A stretch of 47,641 bases of DNA from Verrucomicrobiia bacterium (GTDB lineage: Bacteria > Verrucomicrobiota > Verrucomicrobiia > Limisphaerales > UBA11358). The translations under genes and the position numbers were made by a program. Under the pieces are notes generated by a model. The model did no database searches, had not been told where the DNA came from, and saw only the letters and a list, made by a program, of their open reading frames with translations. Of the stretch, positions 24,302-33,958 are shown in pieces. The stretch covers positions 1 through 47,641 of the forward strand of contig JARLJW010000028.1 in the NCBI GenBank assembly GCA_031290985.1, read 5' to 3'. Each line of letters opens with the position of its first letter. Positions within the stretch are counted from its first letter, which is position 1.

Positions 24302-27300
24302 ATGTGGATTGTACTTCTAGCGTTGCGGCGGCCATACACGTTCGTGGTGGCGGCGCTGCTGCTTGTTTTGCTGACGCCGTTCATCCTGCTGCGGACGCCC
24401 ACGGACATTTTCCCCGCCATCAACATCCCGGTGGTCAGCATCATCTGGCAATACTCCGGGTTGGATGCCAAACAATTCGAACAGCGCATCACCTACACCC
24501 ACGAACGCATCCTCGGGGTCACCGTCAACAACATCCAACACCTTGAATCCTCGTCTTATAATGGCATCAGCGTCGTGAAGGTGTTCCTGCAACCCGGCGC
24601 TTCGGTGGATGCCGCCGTGGCCCAGATCACAGCCTCCGCCCAGACCGTCCTGCGCCTGATGCCGCCCGGCATCCAGCCGCCGTTGATCATCCAGTACAAC
24701 GCCGCCTCGGTGCCAATCCTGCAATACGCCTTCAGCAGTTCCAAGATGTCCGAGCAGGAACTGTTCGATGTCACGGCCAACCAGGTGCGTGTCGGCTTGT
24801 CCAACGTGCGCGGCGCGATGATCCCCTGGCCCTATGGCGGTAAAACGCGCGTGGTCTCAGTGGATTTGAACCTCTCCGCGCTCAAGGCCAAGAACCTGCT
24901 CGCCCAGGATGTGGTGAACGCCATCAACGCCCAAAACCTGATCCTGCCCAGCGGCACTTCCAAGATCGGCGCGACCGAATACAGCGTGGCCGTGGACTCG
25001 AATCCCCGGCTGATCGACGACCTGAACCGGCTGCCCATCAAGGTGGTGAATGGCGCGACCATCTATCTCGGCGATGTGGCGCAGGCCCACGATGGTTATG
25101 TGCCCCAGCAAAACTCCGTGCGTCAGGACGGCGTGAAAGGCGCGTTGCTCACCATCATGAAGTCCGGCTCCGCCTCGACCTTGGACGTCGTGAAGAACAT
25201 CAAGGCCGCCCTGCCCGGCGTGATGGCCAGGGTCACCCCGGATCTGCACGTGAAGGAATTCGCCGATCAATCCCTGTTCGTGCGCGCCGCCGTCAGCGGC
25301 GTGTTACGCGAGGGCGCCATCGCCGCCGCGCTGACCGCCTTGATGATCCTGCTGTTCCTCGGCTCGTGGCGCAGCACCTTCATCATCGCCCTGTCCATCC
25401 CGCTGTCCGTGCTGTGCTCCATCGCCGCCTTGAGCGCCCTGGGTGAAACGATCAACCTGATGACGCTGGGCGGCCTGGCGCTCGCCGTCGGCATCCTCGT
25501 GGATGACGCCACCGTGGCCATCGAAAACATCCACCGCCACATGAGCCTGGGCCAGAAGCTGGACGACTCCATCCTCATCGGCTCGCAGGAGATCGCCCTG
25601 CCCGCGTTCGTCTCGACGTTGTGCATCTGCATCGTCTTTGTGCCGATGTTTTTCCTGGCCGGCGTGGCGCGCTTTCTGTTTGTGCCGCTGGCGGAGGCGG
25701 TGGTGTTCGCGATGCTGGCCAGTTACGTGTTGTCCCGGACCTTGGTGCCGACCCTGGTCCTGTGGTTCTACCAGAATGTCCAGCATCACGAGGGGCCTGG
25801 TGACGCATCAAAATCGCCGGCGTGGCTGCGGCCGTTCATCCGGTTGCAAGGCGCCTTCGAGCGCGGCTTTGAGCGGTTGCGCACCGGCTATCGCTCCCTA
25901 CTCGCGAGCTGCTTTGAACATCGCAAGCCTTTCGCCCTGTTTTTTATCATCTTCTGCGCGGCCTCGTGGCTGCTGACGCAGGTGCTCGGGAAGGATTTCT
26001 TCCCGGCCGTGGATGCCGGCCAGTTCCTCCTGCACATCCGCGCCCACACCGGCACCCGGATCGAGGAGGTCCAGCGCCTCACCGACCAGATCAACCAATC
26101 CATCCGGAAAGAAATTCCGCCGGCGGAGCTCGAGGGCATCCTCAACAACACCGGCATCCCCAATTCCTCCATCAACCTGAGCTACAACACCAGCGGCGTG
26201 ATCGGGCCGGCCGATGCGGACATCCTCGTCTCGCTCAAGCCCGGCCATGCGCCCACGGAACACTATGTGCGGCAGTTGCGCGAGCGGCTCAACCGCGAAT
26301 TTCCCGGCACGATGATTTATTTTCTGCCGGCGGACATCGTGAGCCAGACCTTGAACTTCGGCCTGCCCGCGCCGTATGACGTGCAAATTGTGGGGCGGGA
26401 CCAGACAGCCAACCGCGCCATCGCCGTGCGGCTTGCCGAGGCGATCAAAAAAATCCCCGGCGCGGTCGATGTCCGCGTGCAGCAGCCGGACAACTGGCCG
26501 CAATTCTCCATCACCGTGGACCGTTCCAAGGCCGCCGATCTCGGCCTGACGGAACAGAACGTGGCCAATTCCGTGCTCCTTGGCCTGAGCGGCAGCAGCC
26601 AGGTGCAGCCGGCTTACTGGCTCGACCCCAAGGTCGGCATCCAATATCTCATCAACGTCCGGGCGACGGAATACGCGATGGATTCCGTGGCGCAGCTCAA
26701 CGCCCTGCCCATCAGTTCCAGCCGGACGGACACGGACAGCGCCCAGATCCTCGCCAACCTGGCCAGCATCAAGCGCGTGAACATCGCCCCGGTCATCTCC
26801 CACTACGATGTGCTGCCCATCATCGATGTTTTTGGCGGCGTGGACGGCCGCGACCTGGGCGGCGTCTTGAACGACCTCCAGCCACTGGTCGAAAAAATCC
26901 AAAAGGACCTTCCGCGTGGCAGCAGCATCATCGTACGCGGCCAGGCGGAAACGATGCGCTCCAGCTTTTTCGGCCTCGCCCTGGGCTTGGTCGGGGCCAT
27001 CGTGCTGATTTATTTCCTGCTGGTGGTCAATTTCCAGAACTGGCTCGACCCGTTCATCATCATCACCGCGCTGCCCGCCGCGCTCGCCGGCGTCGTATGG
27101 GGCTTGTTCCTCTGCCAGACCACTTTGAGCGTTCCCGCCCTGATGGGGGCCATCATGAGCATGGGCGTGGCCACCGCCAATTCCGTGCTCGTCGTCACCT
27201 TCGCCCGGGAAAATATGTTTCGCGGCCTCGACCCGGTGACCGCCGCGCTGGAAGCCGGCGCGGGACGCATCCGGCCGGTTTTGATGACCGCTCTGGCCAT

Positions 27301-27499
27301 GATCATCGGCATGTTGCCCATGAGCCTCGGCCTCGGCGAAGGCGGCGAACAGAACGCCCCGCTTGGCCGCGCGGTGATCGGCGGCCTGGCGTTCGCCACC
27401 ATCGCCACGCTGTTTTTTGTCCCGATCATTTTCAGCTTCATGCACCGGCATCGCCAATGCGCCCGGATCAAAAGCAATACCGAACCCATCCTGTCATAA
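24302..27499 (+). CDS. RND efflux pump inner-membrane transporter
   Basis: This 1065-residue RND protein of the AcrB/MdtB-like superfamily has two matching halves. Each has a transmembrane helix, a large periplasmic loop and five or more further helices. TM1 is followed by RTPTDIFPAINIPVVSIIWQ (31-50). TM4 carries the proton-relay pair Asp401-Asp402 in AVGILVDDATVAIEN. The second half has MGAIMSMGVATANSVLVV and PVLMTALAMIIGMLPMSLG. It would export a substrate from membrane or periplasm using the proton gradient, with the adaptor at 27504 and outer-membrane channel at 28682. The substrate is unknown; the TM4 sequence favours drug or organic efflux over the metal-efflux subgroup. Confidence 0.93.
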   Translation: MWIVLLALRRPYTFVVAALLLVLLTPFILLRTPTDIFPAINIPVVSIIWQYSGLDAKQFEQRITYTHERILGVTVNNIQHLESSSYNGISVVKVFLQPGASVDAAVAQITASAQTVLRLMPPGIQPPLIIQYNAASVPILQYAFSSSKMSEQELFDVTANQVRVGLSNVRGAMIPWPYGGKTRVVSVDLNLSALKAKNLLAQDVVNAINAQNLILPSGTSKIGATEYSVAVDSNPRLIDDLNRLPIKVVNGATIYLGDVAQAHDGYVPQQNSVRQDGVKGALLTIMKSGSASTLDVVKNIKAALPGVMARVTPDLHVKEFADQSLFVRAAVSGVLREGAIAAALTALMILLFLGSWRSTFIIALSIPLSVLCSIAALSALGETINLMTLGGLALAVGILVDDATVAIENIHRHMSLGQKLDDSILIGSQEIALPAFVSTLCICIVFVPMFFLAGVARFLFVPLAEAVVFAMLASYVLSRTLVPTLVLWFYQNVQHHEGPGDASKSPAWLRPFIRLQGAFERGFERLRTGYRSLLASCFEHRKPFALFFIIFCAASWLLTQVLGKDFFPAVDAGQFLLHIRAHTGTRIEEVQRLTDQINQSIRKEIPPAELEGILNNTGIPNSSINLSYNTSGVIGPADADILVSLKPGHAPTEHYVRQLRERLNREFPGTMIYFLPADIVSQTLNFGLPAPYDVQIVGRDQTANRAIAVRLAEAIKKIPGAVDVRVQQPDNWPQFSITVDRSKAADLGLTEQNVANSVLLGLSGSSQVQPAYWLDPKVGIQYLINVRATEYAMDSVAQLNALPISSSRTDTDSAQILANLASIKRVNIAPVISHYDVLPIIDVFGGVDGRDLGGVLNDLQPLVEKIQKDLPRGSSIIVRGQAETMRSSFFGLALGLVGAIVLIYFLLVVNFQNWLDPFIIITALPAALAGVVWGLFLCQTTLSVPALMGAIMSMGVATANSVLVVTFARENMFRGLDPVTAALEAGAGRIRPVLMTALAMIIGMLPMSLGLGEGGEQNAPLGRAVIGGLAFATIATLFFVPIIFSFMHRHRQCARIKSNTEPILS

Positions 27500-27503
27500 C
27501 GCT

Positions 27504-28685
27504 ATGAATCCAACCGAGCCCGCCCCCGCCCCCGCGCCGCCAACCCGGCCCGTGCACCTCATTTTCATCGCCCAGATCGTGATCGTGCTGGTCCTCATCG
27601 GGCTGGTCCTCGGCCTGTTGCCGCGCTGGATCGCCCGCCACCGATTGGTCACTGAAAATCACGCCGATTCAATCATTTCGGTCGCCATCATTTCCCCGTC
27701 CGCCTTCAAGCCGGATCTGGGCACGCCCCTGCCGGCGGAAGTTCAGCCGTTCACCCAGGCTTGGATCCACGCCCGCGCCAGCGGCTACTTGACCAACTGG
27801 TTTGTGGACATCGGCACTTATGTCACCAACGGCCAGGTGCTCGCGGAAATCGAAACCCCGGAAGTGGATCAGCAGCTCGCTCAGGCCCGCGCGGAACTTG
27901 ACCAGTCGCTCGCCAGCCAGGGACTGGCCAGGATCACCGCCGACCGCTGGACGGAACTGCTCAAGAGCGCGAGCGTCAGCGAGCAGGAAACCGCAGAGAA
28001 ACAGGCGGATTACACCTTGAAACAGGCCAACGTGGCCGCCGCCCAGGCCAACGTCCACCGGCTTGAGGAATTGAAGAATTTCAGCCGCGTCGTCGCGCCG
28101 TTCGCCGGCACCATCACTGCGCGCAATACCGACATCGGCCAGCTTATCAGCGCCACGGGCGGCCCGGAATTGTTCCGGCTCGCGCAGACGGATCCCCTGC
28201 GCGTCTACGTCCGCGCACCGCAATCGCTCATCTATGCCATCATCCCCGGGCAGACGGCGGAACTGACTTTCCAGGAATTGCCGGGGCGGATATTCACCGC
28301 CACCGTGACGCGCACCGCCGGCGCTGTCGATCCCGCCTCACGCACGTTGCAGGTGGAATTGCAGGTGCCCAATCCCAAGGGCGAAATCCTCGCCGGCAGT
28401 TACGCCCAGGTGCGTTTCAACGAAGCCGTCAACACGCACGGACTGTCCCTTTCCGACAATGCCCTGATTTTCCGCGCGGAAGGAATGCAGGTCGCGGTGG
28501 TGGACAACAACAACCTCGTGCATTTGCGATCTGTCAAGCTCGGCCGGGATTTTGGCACCACCGTCGAGGTGCTCAGCGGCTTGGCGGCGGATGAACGCGT
28601 CATCATTAATCCGCCGGATGCCATCGCCGAAGGCATGACCGTCCAGGTCGCCGCGCCCCCGGCCACCAACACCCCGGCCAAATGA
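27504..28685 (+). CDS. RND periplasmic adaptor (membrane fusion protein)
   Basis: This 393-residue membrane fusion protein links the RND pump to the outer-membrane channel. A Pro/Ala-rich start precedes one transmembrane anchor (about 17-40: VHLIFIAQIVIVLVLIGLVL). The lipoyl-like half-motifs are ARASGYLTNWFVDIGTYVTN with GQVLAEIETPEVDQQ, and FSRVVAPFAGTITARNTDIG. Between them lies a helical hairpin rich in Gln/Ala/Leu. Beta-barrel and membrane-proximal regions follow (AGAVDPASRTLQVELQVPN). The ATG at 27504 follows the pump stop by four bases. An upstream in-frame extension would overlap the pump and was rejected. Confidence 0.92.
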   Translation: MNPTEPAPAPAPPTRPVHLIFIAQIVIVLVLIGLVLGLLPRWIARHRLVTENHADSIISVAIISPSAFKPDLGTPLPAEVQPFTQAWIHARASGYLTNWFVDIGTYVTNGQVLAEIETPEVDQQLAQARAELDQSLASQGLARITADRWTELLKSASVSEQETAEKQADYTLKQANVAAAQANVHRLEELKNFSRVVAPFAGTITARNTDIGQLISATGGPELFRLAQTDPLRVYVRAPQSLIYAIIPGQTAELTFQELPGRIFTATVTRTAGAVDPASRTLQVELQVPNPKGEILAGSYAQVRFNEAVNTHGLSLSDNALIFRAEGMQVAVVDNNNLVHLRSVKLGRDFGTTVEVLSGLAADERVIINPPDAIAEGMTVQVAAPPATNTPAK

Positions 28686-30169
28686 AGACCTTTTTCACCA
28701 TCAGCGCCATCACGCTGGCCGCCGGTCTGGCCGGTTGCGCCGTCGGGCCTGATTATCATCGCCCCGTCGCGCTGCCTGGCCAGCCCCTGCCAAAAAAATT
28801 CAGCGAAGAAACGCCCGCCGGCACCAACCTGGTCGTCTGGAAGATTGCCGAGCCGTCCTCCCACCTGCCGCACGGCGAATGGTGGCTTGGCTTTAATGAT
28901 GCGGAGTTGAACCGCCTGGAAACCCTCGCGCTTACCAACAACCAGAATCTTGCCGCCACCGCCGCGCGCTTTGAACAATCCCGCGCCCTGGTGTCGGCCG
29001 CCCGCGCCGATTTTTATCCGCAGTTCACCCTCGGCGGCACGCCCAATGGCGACATCACCCGCCAGCGAACGAGCTTCAATCAGCCGAACCAGGGCAAGGC
29101 CAGCGGTGTATCGCACACCTACGACACCTTCACTGCGCCGATCTATCTCGGGTGGGAGATCGATCTCTGGGGCCGCGTACGGCGGCAATCCGAAGCGGCC
29201 CGCGAGCGCTTCGTTGCCAGCGTAGATGATTACGAGTCGGCCCGGCTAGCGGTCACGGCCGAGGTCGCCAATGACTACTTCGCCTTCCGCACGCTGGCGG
29301 ACGAATACTTGCTGGTGACCAACACCATTGATGCGTACCGGCATTCGCTCGAACTCACGCAAAACCGGCGGCACGGCGGCGTGGCGTCTGACCTGGATGT
29401 CTCACAGGCGGCGACACAACTGCACAGCGCGGAAGCCCAATTGCCCGATATCAAACTGAGCCGCGCTCAAACCCTGCATGCGCTCGCCATACTCTGCGGC
29501 GAGTCACCCGGAAGTTTTATTGTTGCGACCGGGCGGTCAACGTCTGGACCCGTTCCGGAGGTTCCACCCAGCCTGCCGAGTGAACTTTTGGAACATCGCC
29601 CGGACATCGCTTCGGCGGAACGGCGCATGGCCGCCGCCAATGCGGAAATCGGCGTGGCCAAGGCCGCCTTTTTCCCGACCGTGCGCATCAACGGCCTCGC
29701 CGGCCTGCAATCCGTGGATTCCAGCACCTGGTTCGACTGGCCGAGCCGTTTTTGGTCGGTGGGACCGTCCGTTGAATTACCACTCTTTACCGGTGGTTTG
29801 AACCGGTCGCGTCTCACCCAAGCCCACGCGGCCTATGCTGAAATGGTGGCGGATTACCGGCAGACGGTGTTGACGGCCTTCGGCGAAGTGGAAGACGGCC
29901 TGGCCGCCCAGCAATTGCTCACGGAAAAATGGACCGCGGAAAACGACACGGTCGACGCCGCCCGGCGCACGTTGGCGATCGCCACCAACCGTTACAAGGC
30001 CGGCCTCGTCACTTACCTCGATGTGGCCACCGCCCAAGCCGACGCGCTGCTCCATGAACGCACGCTCGTTGAGTTGCAAGGCACCCGGCTGACCGCCACG
30101 GTCAACTTGGTCAAAGCCCTTGGCTGCGGCTGGCAGACCAATGCCATCCCCCGGCCCCCGGGCAAATAA
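28682..30169 (+). CDS. Outer-membrane efflux lipoprotein, NodT/OprM family
   Basis: This 495-residue outer-membrane factor has a lipoprotein signal (ISAITLAAGLAGC, Cys19), followed by AVGPDYHRP, the classic start of NodT-type channels. Two OEP repeats follow, each with the long helices that form the periplasmic tunnel; VSAARADFYPQFTLGG and YLGWEIDLWGRVRRQSEAAR mark the first, VAKAAFFPTVRINGLAGLQS the second. It starts inside the adaptor stop (ATGA), completing a transporter, adaptor, channel order. It converges on aroB with only six bases between the ends and no clear terminator. Confidence 0.93.
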   Translation: MKTFFTISAITLAAGLAGCAVGPDYHRPVALPGQPLPKKFSEETPAGTNLVVWKIAEPSSHLPHGEWWLGFNDAELNRLETLALTNNQNLAATAARFEQSRALVSAARADFYPQFTLGGTPNGDITRQRTSFNQPNQGKASGVSHTYDTFTAPIYLGWEIDLWGRVRRQSEAARERFVASVDDYESARLAVTAEVANDYFAFRTLADEYLLVTNTIDAYRHSLELTQNRRHGGVASDLDVSQAATQLHSAEAQLPDIKLSRAQTLHALAILCGESPGSFIVATGRSTSGPVPEVPPSLPSELLEHRPDIASAERRMAAANAEIGVAKAAFFPTVRINGLAGLQSVDSSTWFDWPSRFWSVGPSVELPLFTGGLNRSRLTQAHAAYAEMVADYRQTVLTAFGEVEDGLAAQQLLTEKWTAENDTVDAARRTLAIATNRYKAGLVTYLDVATAQADALLHERTLVELQGTRLTATVNLVKALGCGWQTNAIPRPPGK

Positions 30170-30175
30170 GGGGCC

Positions 30176-31255
30176 TCAACCCAGCACCTGTTCGATCAAG
30201 GCCGACGACACCCGCTGGCCCCAGGTAACTTTGCCGAGCTTTTGCGCGAGCACGAACTTGACCTCGCCATCACTCACCTTCTTGTCCAGCTTCATGGCGG
30301 CAAAGAGTTTTTTGCGCCGCGCAGCGTCCAGCCTGATCTTCACCGGCAGGCCGGACCGCACAAATAATTTTTCGATCCGCGCCACATCCGCCGACGGCAG
30401 TCCCAGGATCGTGTGCGATAATTTAGCCGCCGCCACCTGGCCGATGGAGATCGCCTCGCCGTGCAGGTATTTGCCATAACCAGAACTGTTCTCGATGGCG
30501 TGGCCGATGGTATGGCCGAAATTTAAAATGGCACGCAGACCGCCTTCGGTTTCGTCCTGCCCCACGACATCCGCCTTGATTTCGCAGCATCGGGCGACCA
30601 CATCGCGCAACGTCGCGGGATCGCGCTGGAGCAATTTCGGCAGATTGCGTTCGAGTTGCGCAAAAAGCACGGCGTCGTGGATGATGCCGTATTTGATCAC
30701 CTCGGCGAGGCCGGAAATATATTCACGCTTCGGCAACGTCCGGAACGTATCAAGGTCGCACAATACCAGGCGCGGCTGATAAAAGGCGCCGACGAGATTC
30801 TTCCCGGACTTGAGGTTCACGCCGGTCTTGCCGCCCACGGAACTGTCCACCTGCGCCAGCAGCGTGGTGGGCACCTGCACGAACGGGATGCCGCGCAGGT
30901 ACGTCGCCGCCACAAAGCCGGCCAGGTCGCCCACCACGCCACCGCCGAGGGCAACAATGAACGAGTTTCGCTCCAGCCGGTGGGCGGCAAGCTGGTCATG
31001 GCATTTTTCCACCATCGCGACGCGTTTGGATTTCTCCCCGGCGGGAACGGTGATCAGCACCGGCTCAAAGCCCGAGGCGGCAAGCGATTTCAGCACCGCC
31101 TTGGCATGGTGCCGGCCCACGTTCGCATCGGTGATGACGGCGCATCGCCGGCCCAGCTTGAGGCGGGCGCACTCCGCGCCCAGACGCGGCAACAGGTCAT
31201 CGCCGACCTTGATGGCGTAGCTGCGGTTGCCGAGCGGAACTTGAACGATGCGCAT
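30176..31255 (-). CDS. aroB: 3-dehydroquinate synthase
   Basis: This 359-residue enzyme performs the second shikimate-pathway step, converting DAHP to 3-dehydroquinate with NAD and a metal. The NAD-binding GGGVVGD (104-110), PTTLLAQVDSSVGGKT (129-144), and the metal ligands Glu185 (GLAEVIKYG), His248 (NFGHTIGHAIE) and His265 (YLHGEA) are all visible. Length is normal. It stands alone on the minus strand, with the efflux operon converging on it. With trpG it points to normal aromatic biosynthesis. Confidence 0.96.
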   Translation of the reverse strand: MRIVQVPLGNRSYAIKVGDDLLPRLGAECARLKLGRRCAVITDANVGRHHAKAVLKSLAASGFEPVLITVPAGEKSKRVAMVEKCHDQLAAHRLERNSFIVALGGGVVGDLAGFVAATYLRGIPFVQVPTTLLAQVDSSVGGKTGVNLKSGKNLVGAFYQPRLVLCDLDTFRTLPKREYISGLAEVIKYGIIHDAVLFAQLERNLPKLLQRDPATLRDVVARCCEIKADVVGQDETEGGLRAILNFGHTIGHAIENSSGYGKYLHGEAISIGQVAAAKLSHTILGLPSADVARIEKLFVRSGLPVKIRLDAARRKKLFAAMKLDKKVSDGEVKFVLAQKLGKVTWGQRVSSALIEQVLG

Positions 31256-31325
31256 GCCGGAAGGATAGACGGCTGCGGGTGCGTGTCAAAAAATTTGGGT
31301 GCCGACGGATGGGGTTCCTGCAACC

Positions 31326-31370
31326 GGGAAAGTCGCGCTGCGACCTGGCCTGCCCACGGAACGGGAGCTT
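31326..31370 (-). repeat. R2 element, degenerate copy
   Basis: GTCGCGCTGCGACCTGGCCTGCCC matches the inverted form of R2 as at 41251 (only part is quoted from 31332). It sits upstream of aroB in the 274-base spacer. Confidence 0.5.
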
Positions 31371-31469
31371 GATGGCCCAGCATCACCAAAGGGACATGTC
31401 ATTCCATGCGGACGCCGTGCCCGGCACCGGTTTGACCACCCTGCCAACAAAATGCAACCTCAATATTTC

Positions 31470-31483
31470 TCAAAAATTTTTGA
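31470..31483. promoter_or_regulatory. AT-rich perfect palindrome TCAAAAATTTTTGA
   Basis: A 14-base palindrome, extended imperfectly to 31467-31488, lies about 50 bases before the small gene at 31530. It could be an operator, but there is no further support. Confidence 0.35.
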
Positions 31484-31529
31484 AAGAAAGTGCCCCGGCA
31501 AACGTATCCCTTGTAACACGGGTGATGAT

Positions 31530-31871
31530 ATGGACATGAATGCAACGCCGGCCGAAATGGATTATTTGCTCATCAAGCAAAAGATTTGGGAAAAATTCAC
31601 AACTCGTCTACAGAAATGGCACGCAAGCGAGTCCCGCAATCTGTTTCCCCCGTTGGATCCCTCCGATATGAATCCAGACGTAATGGTGATTCCCAAAAAT
31701 GGCACCCTCCTTTTTGAAGCCTGTACTCCGCAGGCGTTGCAGTGGTTAAGGAACAGATACCGTTTGACTGCCGAAACCTCGGCTGATGACACCGGGATCA
31801 TGGTTCATCCCCATCAACAAAAGCAGTTGATGGCGGAACTCAAAGCCGCTGGTTTTGCCGTGGCCGACTGA
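31530..31871 (+). CDS. Small protein of unknown function
   Basis: This 113-residue protein has no signal or membrane segment. It is mainly helical at the start (LIKQKIWEKFTTRLQKWHAS), then has PDVMVIPKNGTLLFEACTPQ with a possible beta strand, LQWLRNRYRLTAETSADDTG and a C-terminal helix QKQLMAELKAAGFAVAD. I recognise no family. The ATG at 31530 follows GGGTGAT and was preferred to 31452 upstream. GC and codon use are lower than in neighbouring housekeeping genes, which may hint at separate origin, but this was judged by eye. Confidence 0.65.
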   Translation: MDMNATPAEMDYLLIKQKIWEKFTTRLQKWHASESRNLFPPLDPSDMNPDVMVIPKNGTLLFEACTPQALQWLRNRYRLTAETSADDTGIMVHPHQQKQLMAELKAAGFAVAD

Positions 31872-31978
31872 GCCGGCTGGCTGGAATCGCAAATTTTCCG
31901 CACGGCTTTGAACTTGCCTTGCCACCCGGCGTATTTCTATTTTGGCGGGCCAATCCAAACCCAAACCAAAGGAATACC

Positions 31979-32284
31979 ATGCGCATGTTAATTATCGCGT
32001 CCCTGCCCACCCACGTTTTCAACGCCGCCGTGAAAGACGGCACTGCGGGCGCCAAAATCGGCAAGATTTTAGACGCCCAGAAACCGGAGTCGGTCTATTT
32101 CACAGAACTCAATGGCCGCCGTACCGCGATCCTGGTCGTGGAGCTGTCGGACGCCTCAAAAATCCCCTCGCTCGCCGAGCCGTGGTTCCTGACCTTTGAT
32201 GCGGAGGTGCAGGTGCATCCCACCATGACCCCGGACGATCTGAAACACAGCGGCATCGACAGCATGGGCAAACAGTGGGGCTGA
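31979..32284 (+). CDS. Small protein of unknown function, ferredoxin-like fold possible
   Basis: This 101-residue protein begins MRMLIIASLPTHVFNAAVKD and has a strand-helix-strand pattern (AKIGKILDAQKPESVYFTEL, RRTAILVVELSDASKIPSLA, EPWFLTFDAEVQVHPTMTPD). This resembles small one-domain alpha/beta barrels such as DUF3303-type proteins, but I am not certain of the family. AAAGGA lies five bases before the ATG at 31979, which decides the start. It converges on mnmE with a nine-base gap. Confidence 0.75.
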   Translation: MRMLIIASLPTHVFNAAVKDGTAGAKIGKILDAQKPESVYFTELNGRRTAILVVELSDASKIPSLAEPWFLTFDAEVQVHPTMTPDDLKHSGIDSMGKQWG

Positions 32285-32293
32285 CCGACCGGG

Positions 32294-33661
32294 TCACTTC
32301 CCGATGCAAAACGTGCTGAAAATGGAATCCAGCAGGTCTTCCGTCGTGGTCTTGCCAACAATCTCTCCGACCGCATTGGCGGCGATGCGCAGGTCGAAGG
32401 CGATCAACTCCAGCGTCAACCCGCCGCGTAACGCCTCCGCCGCCTGACGCGTGGCGGCCCGCGCGCGGTTGAGCGCGTCCTGATGCCGCGAACTGATGGC
32501 CACCTGCAACATCTCGGCCTTGATCTCGCCCGACCACGCCAGTTCCTTGATGGCGTCCTTCAACGCTTCAATCCCCCGCCCGCTGAGGCAGCAAACATCG
32601 ACGACCTTCACCGTCGTTGCCGACAGCTCCAGCCGGGTCGGCAGGTCCGTCTTGTTGCGGACGAGAATCCGCTTTTTGCCCGCAAACTCGGTGAAATAAT
32701 TTTCATCCGCCGGCGTCCATGGTTCGCTGGCATCCAGCACTTGCAGGATGAATTCCGCCTTCACCAATGATTCACGGCTGCGGCGGATGCCTTCGACTTC
32801 GATCTCATCCTGCGCCTCCCGCAAGCCGGCGGTGTCGATGAAAATGACCGGCAGACCGCGGATGTTCGCCGTTTCCTCGATGGTGTCGCGCGTCGTGCCC
32901 GCGATCGGCGAAACGATGGCGCGATCGTGGCCGAGCAATTGATTCAGCAAACTGGACTTGCCCGCGTTCGGCCGGCCGATGATGGCGGCGCGGATGCCGC
33001 GCCGGAGAATCTGCCCCTCATTCGCCGTGCGCAGCAGTTCATCCATGAACTGCACGCCGTTATCCAGGCGCTTCAGCAACTGGTCCTTGGTGTTGGGCGC
33101 AATGTCTTCCTCCGGAAAATCCAGATGCGCCTCGACGTGCGTCATCGTGAGCATCAGGTCGTCACGGAGCCGGTTGATGCGCTGCGAAAGCTTCCCGGCA
33201 AGCTGCTCATTGGCGGCCGCCAGCGCGAGTTCCGTGCGCGCATGGATCAGGTCCGCCACCGCCTCAGCCTGCGCGAGGTCGATGCGGCCGTTGAGAAACG
33301 CGCGCCGGCTGAATTCGCCCGGTTCCGCGAGGCGCGCCCCGCCGGCCAGCAGCGCATCCAGCACCAGCTTGGCGGGCAGCAATCCGCCGTGACAGGAAAT
33401 CTCCACGGTATCCTCACGGGTGAATGTGCGCGGAGCGCGCAGCACGGTGAGAAGCACTTCATCAATCAACTGCCCCTCACGTACAATCCGCCCGAACTGG
33501 ACCGTGTGCGTCGGCGCAACCGAGGGTTTCAACGAACTTCTTCCGGCCGGCTGAAAACATTTATCCGCGATGGCGAAGGCCTGCCCTCCGGAGAGACGCA
33601 CCACCGCCAGTCCGCCCTCACCGAGCGGCGTGGCGATGGCGGCAATGGTGTCGTCGATCAT
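32294..33661 (-). CDS. mnmE: tRNA uridine-5-carboxymethylaminomethyl modification GTPase
   Basis: This 455-residue enzyme works with MnmG to modify the wobble uridine of several tRNAs. It has an N-terminal folate-binding domain (DDTIAAIATPLGEGGLAVVR), a helical domain and a G domain: P-loop GRPNAGKS (229-236), GTTRDT (255-260), DTAG (276-279) and NKTD (336-339). The C-terminus ends in FCIGK with the conserved catalytic Cys452. Length is normal. It is the last gene of a minus-strand group with the 85-residue gene and the YIP1-family gene upstream. Confidence 0.97.
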   Translation of the reverse strand: MIDDTIAAIATPLGEGGLAVVRLSGGQAFAIADKCFQPAGRSSLKPSVAPTHTVQFGRIVREGQLIDEVLLTVLRAPRTFTREDTVEISCHGGLLPAKLVLDALLAGGARLAEPGEFSRRAFLNGRIDLAQAEAVADLIHARTELALAAANEQLAGKLSQRINRLRDDLMLTMTHVEAHLDFPEEDIAPNTKDQLLKRLDNGVQFMDELLRTANEGQILRRGIRAAIIGRPNAGKSSLLNQLLGHDRAIVSPIAGTTRDTIEETANIRGLPVIFIDTAGLREAQDEIEVEGIRRSRESLVKAEFILQVLDASEPWTPADENYFTEFAGKKRILVRNKTDLPTRLELSATTVKVVDVCCLSGRGIEALKDAIKELAWSGEIKAEMLQVAISSRHQDALNRARAATRQAAEALRGGLTLELIAFDLRIAANAVGEIVGKTTTEDLLDSIFSTFCIGK

Positions 33662-33690
33662 GGTCGCTGGTCACGGGTTCAAGATTGCAA

Positions 33691-33948
33691 CTAGACATGC
33701 CGGCAGTTGCCGGCCTGGTTCTCCGCATCGCGCCCCTGCAAAAACAGCCGCGCCTTCTCGTAGCTCTTCTTGTGCAGGTAATGCAGCAGCGTCGGGTCGG
33801 CGTGGCGCGGAAGCTGTTTCGTCAGCTCATCCAGCCGCGCGAACAACGGCAGCAGATCCGGCTTCGGGTTCGCGGTGGGCATGGACCTGACGGCGGCGTC
33901 CAGTTGAACCAGCGCGGTGAGAATCTCTTTTTCAACGGGTGAATTCAT
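33691..33948 (-). CDS. Small hypothetical protein between YIP1-type gene and mnmE
   Basis: This is an 85-residue soluble, mostly helical protein: SPVEKEILTALVQLDAAVRS, LLPLFARLDELTKQLPRHAD and LLHYLHKKSYEKARLFLQGR. The last segment resembles short helix-loop proteins that contact other proteins. I recognise no family. The ATG at 33948 lies 10 bases after the upstream YIP1-type stop and the gene ends 29 bases before mnmE, so all three are likely co-transcribed. An in-frame longer start at 34026 would overlap the upstream gene. Confidence 0.75.
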   Translation of the reverse strand: MNSPVEKEILTALVQLDAAVRSMPTANPKPDLLPLFARLDELTKQLPRHADPTLLHYLHKKSYEKARLFLQGRDAENQAGNCRHV

Positions 33949-33958
33949 GGCGGTTGGA

